A stretch of DNA of 7,007 nt, from contig CANFKN010000069.1 of NCBI GenBank assembly GCA_947447385.1, positions 1-7,007 on the forward strand, written 5' to 3'. The notes beneath the pieces were generated by a model. The model was given only the letters and a program-made list of their open reading frames with translations. It did no database searches and was not told the DNA's origin. Each line of letters opens with the position of its first letter. Position 1 is the first letter of the stretch. Of this stretch, positions 1 to 6,427 are shown one piece after another. The DNA is from Microbacteriaceae bacterium. GTDB taxonomy: Bacteria > Actinomycetota > Actinomycetes > Actinomycetales > Microbacteriaceae. The translations under genes were made by a program, and so were the position numbers.

Positions 1-741
1 CACATAGTTGGTGATGACCTGCTGAGCTGAATATTGCAGGTCGTTGTGAATGGTTAGAACAACCTTGGAGCCGTTGCGTGCTGCACGGGTCGTCACTGTG
101 CTCGAGGGAATCTTGATGCCGTCAACACCTTGCTCAAAGGTTTCTGTGCCGTCAACGCCAGCCAAGCACTCATTCATAGTGCGCTCAAGGCCAGCCAGAG
201 GTGTGCCGTCTGAGCCTAAGAAACCTACCAGGTTGCCAGCAACGGCTCCGTTAGGGTAAACCCGCACCGGCACATCGTCATAAAAAAGCCAAGGAATATC
301 TAGCGCGAGAATCTTGCGATAAATCGTGGCGCTAACTTTCTTTTTGATGTTGGCATATTTGGTTGTGCCGGTAATCTTCTTGACGATTTCGGCAGGCTTC
401 ATCTGCAAGAGCGGCGCAAGCTGGTGTGCCACATCAGCTGGTGTCAGTGTGACGAGCTGGCCGTCAACCATGCGTGAGATGGGTTTGACGATATCTGGCG
501 CAGCATTGATGTCATAGCGAATGACTGTGGTGGCAAGCACCTGGCCATCAGAGTCAACAATATCGCCGCGAAGCGCGGTGATAGGAACGGTTATGGCTCG
601 GCGATCATAAGAAATCTTATTGATCTGGTCAGCTTGCAAAACCTGAAATTGAATGAGACGAAATACGCAGGCAACTGCGACAAGAGTGACAAAAATCATG
701 ACCACAACCAGTCGATTGTTGCCCGGCAATTTTGAGCGCAT
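1..741 (-). CDS. ftsI: Peptidoglycan transpeptidase FtsI (PBP3), N-terminal part, runs off left edge
   Basis: I translated this by hand from the ATG at 741-739: 247 codons stay open to the window edge. FtsI is the septal class B penicillin-binding protein that cross-links peptidoglycan at the division site. A short basic N-terminus is followed by one membrane segment at about residues 11-27. The class B dimerisation domain follows, with RGDIVDSDG near 58-66 (the family's RG.I.DR.G-type motif), YPNGAVAGNLVGFLG near 162-176, and AGLERTMNECLAG near 183-195. The transpeptidase domain with its SxxK, SxN and KTG motifs would lie outside the window and cannot be checked. The start lies 19 bases after the ftsL stop, with an AGG about 8 bases upstream, so the gene is probably cotranscribed. 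The position after ftsL supports FtsI over other class B PBPs. Confidence 0.9.
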   Translation of the reverse strand, partial: MRSKLPGNNRLVVVMIFVTLVAVACVFRLIQFQVLQADQINKISYDRRAITVPITALRGDIVDSDGQVLATTVIRYDINAAPDIVKPISRMVDGQLVTLTPADVAHQLAPLLQMKPAEIVKKITGTTKYANIKKKVSATIYRKILALDIPWLFYDDVPVRVYPNGAVAGNLVGFLGSDGTPLAGLERTMNECLAGVDGTETFEQGVDGIKIPSSTVTTRAARNGSKVVLTIHNDLQYSAQQVITNYV

Positions 742-760
742 GTGCCCTGCCTAAACTCGA

Positions 761-1537
761 CTAGTTGGTTGGTGAAACGGGAATTCCGCTTGAAGCCAAA
801 GTTACCTTTGGTGTCGTCAACTTGCTGGCAGCGACATTAGTTTTTGCAGCTTTTGTGCTGCCCGATTTAGCTGCCAAGCCCGATGAGGCACCTGAAGCAG
901 ATTTGGCCGCAGCCTTTGCAGCGTTAGCATTTGCCTTCGCGAGCGTTGTCGAACGAGTCACTGCCGAGGCCGAAGCCGCCGCGGCTGCCTTTGCCGCCTG
1001 TGAAGCAGCTTCAGCTGCCTTCGAGGCTGACTTTAGAGCGGCCGAAGTTGTTGTGGCAACAAGCGCGGCGTTTGGCACAACGTTTTTGCCGATGCGAACT
1101 TCAGAGCCGGCAACAGCTGGGCGCGGGTGACCGATAACTTTGCCATCTGACAGGCGCAAATAAACCGGGTTGGCGTTCGTGACCATGCCAAGGTGCGAAG
1201 CAGCGTTAGCTAGGTTCTGGTCTGAGCCAAGCGATCGAACCTGTTCGTCAAGAATTTGGTTTGTGGTTGTGAGCTCAGTCATTTGAGCCTTTAGACCTGA
1301 TAGCTGGTATGAACCCTGCTGAATCAAGATGCTGAGGTGAAGCCCGAGCAAGAAAATGCCGACTAGCCCGACAGTTAGCAAGGCAGCCGCACGCAAGGTT
1401 GCTTTGCCCAGAAGTTTGCGAGTGAAAACTTCGGTCGCAACGACCAAACGAAGTGCTGGCTGACGCGCAGCGCGAGCGGCAGCAGTTTGCGAAGGGCTGA
1501 GGCGCCGAGCAGTGTTGCCTTGAACTGCCATGCTCAT
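761..1537 (-). CDS. ftsL: FtsL-like septal protein with long Ala-rich tail
   Basis: This 258-residue bitopic membrane protein sits at the ftsL position between rsmH and ftsI. It has a basic cytoplasmic N-terminus (1-48), one hydrophobic segment at about 49-71, and a coiled-coil-like stretch at about 75-108 (LKAQMTELTTTNQILDEQV). The segment LANAASHLGMV near 109-119 is typical of the periplasmic end of FtsL/DivIC proteins. FtsL links FtsB/FtsQ to FtsW/FtsI activation in the divisome. After about residue 155 the protein becomes a low-complexity tail rich in Ala, Ser, Lys and Thr, roughly 100 residues long, far beyond the short E. coli FtsL. Long disordered tails are known in actinobacterial versions. 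The ATG overlaps the rsmH stop as ATGA (1534-1537), implying translational coupling; a second ATG two codons later is possible. FtsL sequences diverge strongly, so the name rests mainly on topology and position. Confidence 0.82.
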   Translation of the reverse strand: MSMAVQGNTARRLSPSQTAAARAARQPALRLVVATEVFTRKLLGKATLRAAALLTVGLVGIFLLGLHLSILIQQGSYQLSGLKAQMTELTTTNQILDEQVRSLGSDQNLANAASHLGMVTNANPVYLRLSDGKVIGHPRPAVAGSEVRIGKNVVPNAALVATTTSAALKSASKAAEAASQAAKAAAAASASAVTRSTTLAKANANAAKAAAKSASGASSGLAAKSGSTKAAKTNVAASKLTTPKVTLASSGIPVSPTN

Positions 1538-2499
1538 GCTGCCACCCGAATCTTCTCAGCGGCACGCAAGCGCACTGATGCTGCGCGAGGGTTTTCAGCG
1601 ATTTCTTGGTCGGTGGCCATTTCGGCACCCTTGACCACAAGTTTTAGAGTTGGTGCGTGCTCTGGCAGTTCGGGTAGGCCAATTGGTGCCGAAGAGGTTG
1701 CTGCGCCCATGACCGCTTGTTTGACGATGCGGTCTTCGAGCGAGTGATAAGCCAAGATCAAAATGCGGCCGCCAAGGTTCAACGCGCCAATGGCGGCCGG
1801 CATTGTGTCGATCAAAACATCGAGTTCGCGGTTGACCTCGATGCGCAATGCTTGAAACACTCGCTTGGCTGGGTGACCACTTGATTTGCCTGGGATGAAC
1901 GGAATCACCTTGGCAATCAATGTAGCGAGTGCGGCACTGCTTGTGAACGGCGCAACTTTGCGCTGTTCCACAATTTTGTGAGCTACTGGTTTGGCGTAGC
2001 GTTCTTCACCAAATTCTTTAAAAATGCGAGCAAGCTCTGCTTCTGGGTAACTGTTTACCACGTCGGCCGCGGTGCGGCCCGTGGTGGAATCCATGCGCAT
2101 ATCGAGTGGAGCGTCATAGCTGTATGCGAAACCGCGATCTGCTTGGTCGAGCTGCATTGACGAAACACCTAGGTCGAGCAAAATTGCGTCAACACCGGGG
2201 AATCCCAGTTCATAAATCACATCGGCGATCTCGTCATATACGGCGTGAACGAGTTTGGCGCGTGATCCGAAGCGCTCAAGGCGCTTGCCGGCAAGTTCAA
2301 GGGCACTCGGGTCACGGTCGATGCCAATCAAAGTGAGTTCGCTAAAGCGCTCAAGAAAGGCCTCGCTGTGACCTCCAAGGCCGAGGGTGCAGTCAACTAG
2401 CACTTTGCCAGCGCCAGTTTCACCCAGCGCGCCACCCAAAATCTCGAGAGTGCGCTCAAGGGCAACCGGCTTGTGAAGTTCGTTGATTTCTTTGGTCAT
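1534..2499 (-). CDS. rsmH: 16S rRNA (cytosine1402-N4)-methyltransferase RsmH (MraW)
   Basis: RsmH methylates N4 of C1402 in the P-site region of 16S rRNA using S-adenosylmethionine, in the cytoplasm. With the start chosen here the protein is 321 residues, usual for the family. Visible motifs are HKPVALERTLEIL (9-21), the SAM-binding loop VDCTLGLGGHSEAFL (35-49), LIGIDRDPSAL (57-67), ILLDLGVSSMQLDQADRGFA (106-125), RVFQALRIEVNRELDVL (213-229) and LAYHSLEDRIVK (249-260). I chose the ATG at 2499 because AAGG lies 7 bases upstream and the HKPV motif then falls near residue 10. An in-frame ATG at 2538 would add 13 residues but lacks a good ribosome binding site. The gene is second in the dcw operon, 106 bases after mraZ, and its stop overlaps the ftsL start. 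Confidence 0.96.
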   Translation of the reverse strand: MTKEINELHKPVALERTLEILGGALGETGAGKVLVDCTLGLGGHSEAFLERFSELTLIGIDRDPSALELAGKRLERFGSRAKLVHAVYDEIADVIYELGFPGVDAILLDLGVSSMQLDQADRGFAYSYDAPLDMRMDSTTGRTAADVVNSYPEAELARIFKEFGEERYAKPVAHKIVEQRKVAPFTSSAALATLIAKVIPFIPGKSSGHPAKRVFQALRIEVNRELDVLIDTMPAAIGALNLGGRILILAYHSLEDRIVKQAVMGAATSSAPIGLPELPEHAPTLKLVVKGAEMATDQEIAENPRAASVRLRAAEKIRVAA

Positions 2500-2600
2500 T
2501 TTTAGGCCTTGTGTCTCTGAGCCTTGATCCCCATCCATCAGCTGTGGCGAGGGGGAAGTTCGTCACAACCGATGGCTGAAGGTCAAAGGTCAGAGGCTTT

Positions 2601-2615
2601 GGTGCTTAGAGCACC
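2601..2615 (-). other. Small hairpin over the mraZ stop codon
   Basis: On the minus strand GGTGCT and AGCACC form a 6-base-pair stem with a 3-base loop that spans the mraZ TAA stop. No T-run follows, so it is not an intrinsic terminator. It could weakly influence mRNA stability or the mraZ-rsmH expression ratio, or be chance. Confidence 0.3.
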
Positions 2616-3037
2616 CCTGGCGTCACCTCCTCATCGAGGTTGGCGAATTTTTCTTCTTGAGCAGCCAGGTAGGTGGCCCATGCGGTTGCGTTCCAGATTT
2701 CGGCACGCTTGCCCACACCGATTACAACTAGATCTTTTTCTAGCGATGCATAGGCTCGAAGGTTTTGCGGCAAGGTCACACGGCCCTGCTTGTCTGGGGT
2801 TTCAGCGCTCGCGCCAGACATAAGAACGCGGGCGTAGTCGCGTGAGTCGCGGTTGGTTAGCGGTGCTGAGGCAGCAGCTTCAAGCACGCTCTGAAATTCT
2901 GCAGTGCTGAAAATCACAAGACAGTTCTCTTGGCCACGAGTGATTACAACGCCGTCGTCGAACTCGTCGCGAAACTTTGCCGGCAAGATTAGGCGACCTT
3001 TTTCGTCGAGCTTGGGAGTGTGCGTGCCTAATAGCAT
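2606..3037 (-). CDS. mraZ: Transcriptional regulator MraZ
   Basis: This 143-residue protein has the standard MraZ length. It carries two SpoVT/AbrB-like half domains with the signature loops DEKGRLILP (11-19) and DKQGRVTLP (82-90). MraZ forms a ring-shaped oligomer that binds direct repeats in its own promoter and controls the dcw operon, of which it is normally the first gene, as here. The start ATG at 3037 is supported by the typical N-terminus MLLGTHTPKLDEKGR and by a strong ribosome binding site, GAGGGGAG (plus strand 3044-3051), 6 bases upstream. The C-terminus is rich in acidic residues (KFANLDEEVTPGVL). The likely operator is at 3111-3150. Nothing looks damaged. Confidence 0.97.
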   Translation of the reverse strand: MLLGTHTPKLDEKGRLILPAKFRDEFDDGVVITRGQENCLVIFSTAEFQSVLEAAASAPLTNRDSRDYARVLMSGASAETPDKQGRVTLPQNLRAYASLEKDLVVIGVGKRAEIWNATAWATYLAAQEEKFANLDEEVTPGVL

Positions 3038-3043
3038 CTGTCA

Positions 3044-3051
3044 CTCCCCTC
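3044..3051 (-). promoter_or_regulatory. Ribosome binding site of mraZ
   Basis: The minus strand reads GAGGGGAG, ending 6 bases before the mraZ ATG. It is the strongest Shine-Dalgarno match in the dcw part and fixes the start. Confidence 0.8.
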
Positions 3052-3097
3052 TCTGGGCGCTCAGCCTCGGTGGCTGATGTTTCGTGTCGCAGGTACA

Positions 3098-3109
3098 AAT
3101 CTCGAGATT
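3098..3109. promoter_or_regulatory. 12-base perfect palindrome in the mraZ leader
   Basis: AATCTCGAGATT is a perfect palindrome directly downstream (in mraZ sense) of the 10-base repeat array and 60 bases before the mraZ start. On the minus strand TAATCT (3110-3105) also resembles a -10 element, but no good -35 lies at the right distance. A second regulator site is possible; chance is not excluded. Confidence 0.3.
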
Positions 3110-3110
3110 A

Positions 3111-3150
3111 TTCCCGTTTTCCCCACTTTACTCCACTTTGCTCCACAAAA
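3111..3150 (-). promoter_or_regulatory. MraZ operator: four direct repeats, 10-base period
   Basis: On the minus strand four successive decamers read GTGGAGCAAA-like twice (with TTTTGTGGAG at the 5' end), then GTGGGGAAAA, then CGGGAATAA. The GTGGAG/GTGGGG/CGGG cores are spaced exactly 10 bases apart. Known MraZ operators are TGGG-type direct repeats at one helical turn, located upstream of mraZ, so this fits autoregulation of the dcw operon. The array ends 73 bases before the mraZ ATG. The promoter itself is not clear; it probably overlaps or flanks the array. Confidence 0.8.
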
Positions 3151-3193
3151 TGCTTATTTACGTTTGAATTTGCATCGATTTGATTACGAAAGC

Positions 3194-3219
3194 AAAAAAC
3201 CCACCCCGAAGGGTGGGTT
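3194..3219 (-). terminator. Intrinsic terminator on minus strand, upstream of mraZ
   Basis: A 9-base-pair perfect stem (AACCCACCC at 3198-3206 with GGGTGGGTT at 3211-3219 on the plus strand) has a 4-base loop. On the minus strand the loop is TTCG and the stem runs into a TTTTTT tract. It would end transcripts arriving from the right, originally those of the DUF3040-like gene whose stop lies 55 bases upstream, and insulate the mraZ promoter. The plus strand has no T-tract, so it works in one direction only. Confidence 0.88.
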
Positions 3220-3273
3220 GAAAAAACTAGAGTTCGTAGCCCTGCGAAACTGCCGCTAGCGCCAAAAAGGGGG

Positions 3274-3390
3274 TTATCTCTCGCGGTTATCCCAGCGATC
3301 TTCAAAGAAAGAACCCGAGCTCGGGCGCTTAGCTGGTTTGGCCGGCTTAGCCGAGCCTGAGCCTGGCGATGACTTGCCCTCTCGAACAAC
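3274..3390 (-). pseudogene. 3' tail of a DUF3040-like membrane protein gene, truncated (copy A)
   Basis: The minus frame ending at TAA 3276-3274 reads a Pro/Lys/Ala/Ser-rich linker (SGSAKPAKPAKR) and then SGSFFEDRWDNRER before the stop. DUF3040 proteins are small two-helix membrane proteins, commonly encoded just upstream of mraZ in actinobacteria. Their C-termini typically end in a charged segment with an ERW/DRW and Arg-rich finish, so the match in position and sequence is good. No membrane segments remain: an in-frame TGA (3393-3391) closes the frame where the sequence passes into the island leader. I infer that the gene was cut by the island. The terminator just downstream is probably its own. 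A near-identical tail recurs at 6428-6544. The family call rests on a short tail and is moderate. Confidence 0.55.
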
Positions 3391-3784
3391 TCATGTTGCT
3401 GATTTGCAACGCTTGGGGTTTTGTGTTTGACTGACCGCAATCGTTGTCGATTAGGGGTGGGTTGTGGCTTATTTGCTGGAGGAGCCTCCATCCGTCGATT
3501 TTAAACATCTGAACCTTAGAGCGAGTTTTAAATACGTGCCTGTTGGGCGAAACCCAACCCAAAAAACTTTGGCAGGTGCACTTCAACAAACCGATCTTTA
3601 CATCGGAGCCCTAGGTGAAGGTTTAAACACAACAATCAGCACAACGATAACGGGAAGCACAACAACAGCCCAAATCGTTGATATGAACGGTTCAGTTGTT
3701 GCAACAATCGACATACCAGCTGCGGGTTACGCTACAGGGCCAACTTCTTTTCAAAGTTTCGATGAATATGGTGTGCCTGAAACA
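3279..3784 (+). repeat. Long direct repeat, copy A (DUF3040-like tail, leader, Rhs core)
   Basis: This stretch matches 6433-7007 in the same orientation. From 3279 to about 3510 the offset is 3154 and I count about 18 differences in the first 225 bases (~92% identity). From 3557 onward the offset is 3223 and I count 4 differences in 228 bases (~98%). Between the two blocks copy A lacks 69 bases, and the 3511-3556 junction is more diverged. The match stops only because the window ends, so the repeat probably extends further into the Rhs core. Confidence 0.93.
3395..3410. repeat. Leader hairpin GTTGC-6-GCAAC, copy A
   Basis: A 5-base-pair inverted repeat with loop TGATTT, followed on the plus strand by TTGGGGTTTTGT. 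It lies at the border between the DUF3040-like tail and the cassette leader. It recurs at 6549-6564 and 6100-6115, so it marks the left end of a roughly 100-base element shared by all three copies. Confidence 0.55.
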
Positions 3785-4462
3785 GCACCTATAACAAGCA
3801 GCACGTTGCAAAGCTTTGGTTGGGCAGGCGCAGCTAACCGTCAAACCGAAACCACCGGGCTAATACTTATGGGCGCTCGTGTCTATAACCCGGTAACAGG
3901 GCAGTTCACAAGCCCAGACCCGATCCCTGGCGGTAACGAAACCACCTACACCTACCCGAACGACCCGATCAACCAAAACGACTACACCGGGTGCATCACA
4001 GGCTCAGATTGGATTTTTCTAGGGAGCCTGATTGTTGGCGCTTTTTTAACCGCGACGGCCTGCGCCTCAGGTTTCGTTCCTGCCTGCATCGGAACTGGCA
4101 TGGTAGTTGGGGCGTTGACAGCCGCTATGATGGCAGCCTCAGACGGTAACGATGAATGTTTGCAAGGCGAAGACCTTAATTCTAAAATTGTTACTGCTGG
4201 CATTATCGGTGGTTTATCAGCAGGTGTAGGAAATAAAGTTAGTGCGATATCGAAAGGAGCTCTAGCTGGGAATATCAGTAAGAACTTCGTAGACCCAATT
4301 AGTGACTTGATTGGAAGCTACTATGAGGAGCGGACTGGCAGAACACTTGAAAAACTAATAAAGCCAAGGGTTACCAAATCGAGAGTCATCACACGAATTA
4401 AAATGAATAACCCTAAGTTGGGCCCACCCTTAGCCAGCAAACTCAGTAATCGAGCTGTTTGA
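3464..4462 (+). CDS. Orphan Rhs C-terminal cassette: core end plus unrecognised tip
   Basis: This 332-residue protein lacks the N-terminal domains and most YD repeats of Rhs proteins, which normally exceed 1000 residues. Residues up to about 176 are the end of an actinobacterial Rhs core: VDMNGSVVATI, FGWAGAANRQTETTG (118-132), LILMGARVYNPVTGQFTSPD (133-152), then the boundary motif DPINQNDYTG (167-176). In Rhs toxins the polymorphic tip starts at this boundary. The tip (177-332) has a Gly/Ala-rich hydrophobic stretch at 183-225, four cysteines (177, 200, 208, 232), a second Gly-rich segment at 244-256, and a basic end (about 296-332). I do not recognise its fold or activity. The GTG start has AGGGG 6 bases upstream and TAG five codons before it, so independent translation is possible. 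It is followed after 3 bases by a small membrane protein. It may be an expressed fragment or a silent donor cassette. Confidence 0.75.
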   Translation: MAYLLEEPPSVDFKHLNLRASFKYVPVGRNPTQKTLAGALQQTDLYIGALGEGLNTTISTTITGSTTTAQIVDMNGSVVATIDIPAAGYATGPTSFQSFDEYGVPETAPITSSTLQSFGWAGAANRQTETTGLILMGARVYNPVTGQFTSPDPIPGGNETTYTYPNDPINQNDYTGCITGSDWIFLGSLIVGAFLTATACASGFVPACIGTGMVVGALTAAMMAASDGNDECLQGEDLNSKIVTAGIIGGLSAGVGNKVSAISKGALAGNISKNFVDPISDLIGSYYEERTGRTLEKLIKPRVTKSRVITRIKMNNPKLGPPLASKLSNRAV

Positions 4463-4465
4463 CAT

Positions 4466-4792
4466 ATGTACAGGCAAACTGAACTTTACTTCCACATATC
4501 CAATGCCGTGTGGTCGCTAATTATGGCTCTTACGGCAATCGGTTTTGCGGCGAGCCCTAGAAGAACTGAGCCGGTCGGCCCCACGCAAAAAATTCAGAAA
4601 ATCAGTACGTTTTTGTTTATTTTTGTGGGCGGGGCCGTTATCTTCACAGCGAGCTTCATTGAAGGTGTGAGTAATTTCAATCTAGTGTTGCAAGCCTGGG
4701 TAATCGAACTATTTTGTGTTTTCTTAGGGCCCTTGGTAGTTTTTCTAATCTTTTTGTGGCTGAAGCCGAAGAACGACGACCACTTTAGTTGA
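4466..4792 (+). CDS. Small three-helix membrane protein, candidate immunity protein
   Basis: A 108-residue protein of no family I recognise. Hydrophobic segments lie at about 13-30, 46-67 and 72-99, predicting three membrane helices. A polar linker (SPRRTEPVGPTQKIQK) separates the first two, and the tail is charged (KPKNDDHFS). It begins 3 bases after the stop of the Rhs tip gene, the usual place for the cognate immunity gene of a polymorphic toxin, which is the only functional hint. No clear Shine-Dalgarno precedes the ATG, so translation may depend on coupling with the upstream gene. AT content is higher than in the dcw genes, in line with transferred DNA. It could also be an unrelated membrane protein. 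Confidence 0.62.
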   Translation: MYRQTELYFHISNAVWSLIMALTAIGFAASPRRTEPVGPTQKIQKISTFLFIFVGGAVIFTASFIEGVSNFNLVLQAWVIELFCVFLGPLVVFLIFLWLKPKNDDHFS

Positions 4793-4877
4793 AAGACTAA
4801 ATACATGCATTCTAATAATCTGAGCCCAAGAGTCTTTAGCGCCTATCAACGGCAGAATTTGAACGGAGTCAACTAAA

Positions 4878-5180
4878 ATGAACATTTTTCTGGTCTTTCT
4901 CGGAATAACTGCCTCGAGCGCAACCTGCGGAGTTGCTTACTACTTCTCAGTTCCTTCGTCTTACCGTAAAGCTGAGTTGAAAAAAAATAAGCTTTTACGA
5001 ATCTTTTCGCTGGTTGCCATGATCGCCATGGGAATAGTTACGGCTATGCAAATCAAAGGTTTATCAACGGCAGGTGATTCGAATTTTGTTTACCTAGCGG
5101 TCGCTGCTTCTGTGGCTTACTGTGGAGTGGGCATACCGATTATGTTGGTAGCAAAAAGAGAAAAACGAAAGAGACTCTAA
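4878..5180 (+). CDS. Small three-helix membrane protein, unknown function
   Basis: A 100-residue protein I cannot assign. Hydrophobic segments at about 2-23, 42-60 and 70-92 predict three membrane helices. A basic loop (SYRKAELKKNKLLR) follows the first and a very basic C-terminus (KREKRKRL) the last. The ATG is well supported by GGAG (4865-4868) 9 bases upstream. It lies 85 bases after the previous membrane protein, on the same strand and with the same topology and size. This suggests a second immunity-type gene of the cassette, or a leftover from an earlier tip, but I see no convincing sequence similarity between the two. It is AT-rich compared with the dcw genes. Confidence 0.6.
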   Translation: MNIFLVFLGITASSATCGVAYYFSVPSSYRKAELKKNKLLRIFSLVAMIAMGIVTAMQIKGLSTAGDSNFVYLAVAASVAYCGVGIPIMLVAKREKRKRL

Positions 5181-5661
5181 CTTTTTTGGGTTTGGGCGAA
5201 AAACGTCGAGTGTATTTCCTTGAATCCAAATCTTCCAATGGTCTTGGAAACTCTTTGATTCTTTCTTCAAAGGCTTTAAATGCAGTTTTTTCATGTCGAT
5301 ACAACAACCTTTTCACGCAGAGTCTTCAAAAAATAGCAACTAGTAGAGGATGCTGGTTGACGAGAATATGCGTCCCTGATTGCCTCTCCTTTGTGTTTCG
5401 TCTCTGTTCTTGAAGCGAAGCTAAAGGCGAGGATCAGGGGCATTCTTGAATAGGTGCTCTCTTGAACTTAAAAGTTTCGCGAGCGCCGCAGAGAGCCAAC
5501 CTACACTGCTGCAGAATCGGTCTAAAAACCAACACCGCGTGCACTCGAAAGAGCGGCTCGCCCTCGCCAAATACCAGCACCGAGAGACTCACCACGGAAA
5601 AGTCAACTGCGCGCCGACGAGAATTCGTAGAAATTAATTCCGAATCAATGTTCGTGCTACG

Positions 5662-5671
5662 CCCCCCCCCC
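5662..5671. repeat. Homopolymer run of ten C
   Basis: Ten consecutive C (flanked by G on both sides) lie in the gene-poor region. Such a tract is prone to slippage and to sequencing error. No gene around it is clear enough to suggest phase variation. Confidence 0.7.
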
Positions 5672-6099
5672 GCAAATATTTGGAGTTAATTCCACGCCCG
5701 ACGCAGTTGAACCAGGCATTTCAAGTCGCGTTTAATTTCTTCAACTGTTGATTACTCGTCTGGCGGTGTTTGGCAGCCTCTTTTTTGGGCATTTGGCTAA
5801 GCAGCCAAAGCCTGCCCCGGGTTCTGCAAATTAGCACCTTATTTGGGTCTCGAACCGGGCGTGAGGGCCCATTTTCGCTGCCACTCGGCTCAAGTCGCCG
5901 AATTCCCCAACCATCATCTCCATGTGCAAAAGAAGGCTCTGGTCACCAGCACTGCCAGCGAATTGCGGGTTCCAACTCGTGAAGCGCACTCAACCGAACT
6001 AGCCCACGAACCCTTAGATCTGCCAGATAGCGCCAGCACACCTGACCATGCGCAAGAGCTGCTGGCGTTGCGTCAACCTAACGTTCGAATGCAAAAGCG

Positions 6100-6200
6100 G
6101 TTGCTGATTAGCAACGCATGGGGTTTTGTCTGAATAATCGCCACATAGTTGATTGAGCGTCAGGTCTGGCTTATTCGTTGGAGTAGCCTCCAACTTTAAC
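6100..6200 (+). repeat. Decayed third copy of the cassette leader
   Basis: This stretch aligns with 3395 to about 3490 and 6549 to about 6644, with small gaps. Shared landmarks in order are the GTTGC-6-GCAAC hairpin (6100-6115), TGGGGTTTTGT, a TGA-containing stretch, CTGGCTTATT, and TTGGAG...CCTCC. Here the last landmark is a cleaner inverted repeat (TTGGAG/CTCCAA) than in the other copies. It stops before the Rhs core: the sequence after about 6200 is unrelated. No DUF3040-like tail precedes it. This isolates the leader as a unit separate from its neighbours on both sides. Confidence 0.65.
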
Positions 6201-6303
6201 TTTTTTTAATTCTGAAAGACACAACCGGTCAGACTGGCTAGTTTTTTTGAAAAGCAATTCAAAGAACTTGAGGGATTGCGAATAATAATCACTCCACCTA
6301 TCT

Positions 6304-6336
6304 GGCATTTAAAGATGCCTTAGCCCACCTGGGCTA
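6304..6336. repeat. Two adjacent hairpins
   Basis: GGCAT-6-ATGCC (6304-6319) is followed by TAGCCCA-2-TGGGCTA (6321-6336), a 7-base-pair stem. No clear T-tract follows on either strand, so terminator function is weakly supported. They lie about 95 bases from the start of repeat copy B and might be remnants of a mobile element end or a structured transcript. Confidence 0.4.
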
Positions 6337-6427
6337 GGTTGCTGACCTCTTCTGCGATTAGGGTCTAACGCAAAAAAACATCAAAAGAATCGTAGGCATC
6401 GTGCAGACACTGTGCGCTGCCTGTGTG

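Larger units (their letters stand above)
5181..6427. other. About 1.2 kb without a convincing gene
   Basis: Neither strand has an open frame that looks like a protein I can place. The frames present (for example plus 5186-5413, 5770-5982, 5843-6133) have no recognisable motifs, no good ribosome binding sites and atypical composition. The stretch holds a run of 10 C (5662-5671), a decayed copy of the cassette leader (about 6100-6200) and two neighbouring hairpins (6304-6336). It is best read as decaying remnants between two cassettes. Short or fast-evolving genes cannot be excluded. Confidence 0.55.

Noticed and set aside
765..1130. Open plus-strand frame of 121 codons opposite ftsL
   Set aside because: It is the mirror of the Ala-rich ftsL tail; GC-rich Ala/Ser/Lys codons leave the opposite strand open. 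No ribosome binding site or recognisable motif.
2500..2538. Thirteen-codon upstream extension of rsmH to an ATG at 2538
   Set aside because: The ATG at 2499 has an AAGG at the right spacing and gives the usual N-terminus; the upstream start has none.
3108..3491. Minus-strand frame of 127 codons that has a similar counterpart at 6358-6645
   Set aside because: The two resemble each other only because both lie on the direct repeat. It is out of frame with the DUF3040-like tail and runs through the terminator and the MraZ operator region.
4793..4838. AAAGACT and AGTCTTT inverted repeat between the two membrane protein genes
   Set aside because: Seven-base arms separated by more than 30 bases; likely chance.
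5253..5272. CTTTGA-8-TCAAAG inverted repeat after the second membrane protein gene
   Set aside because: AT-rich six-base stem without a following T-tract; too weak to call a terminator.
5843..6133. Plus-strand frame of 96 codons ending in the decayed leader
   Set aside because: No recognisable motif, no convincing ribosome binding site, atypical composition, and it ends inside a repeat element.
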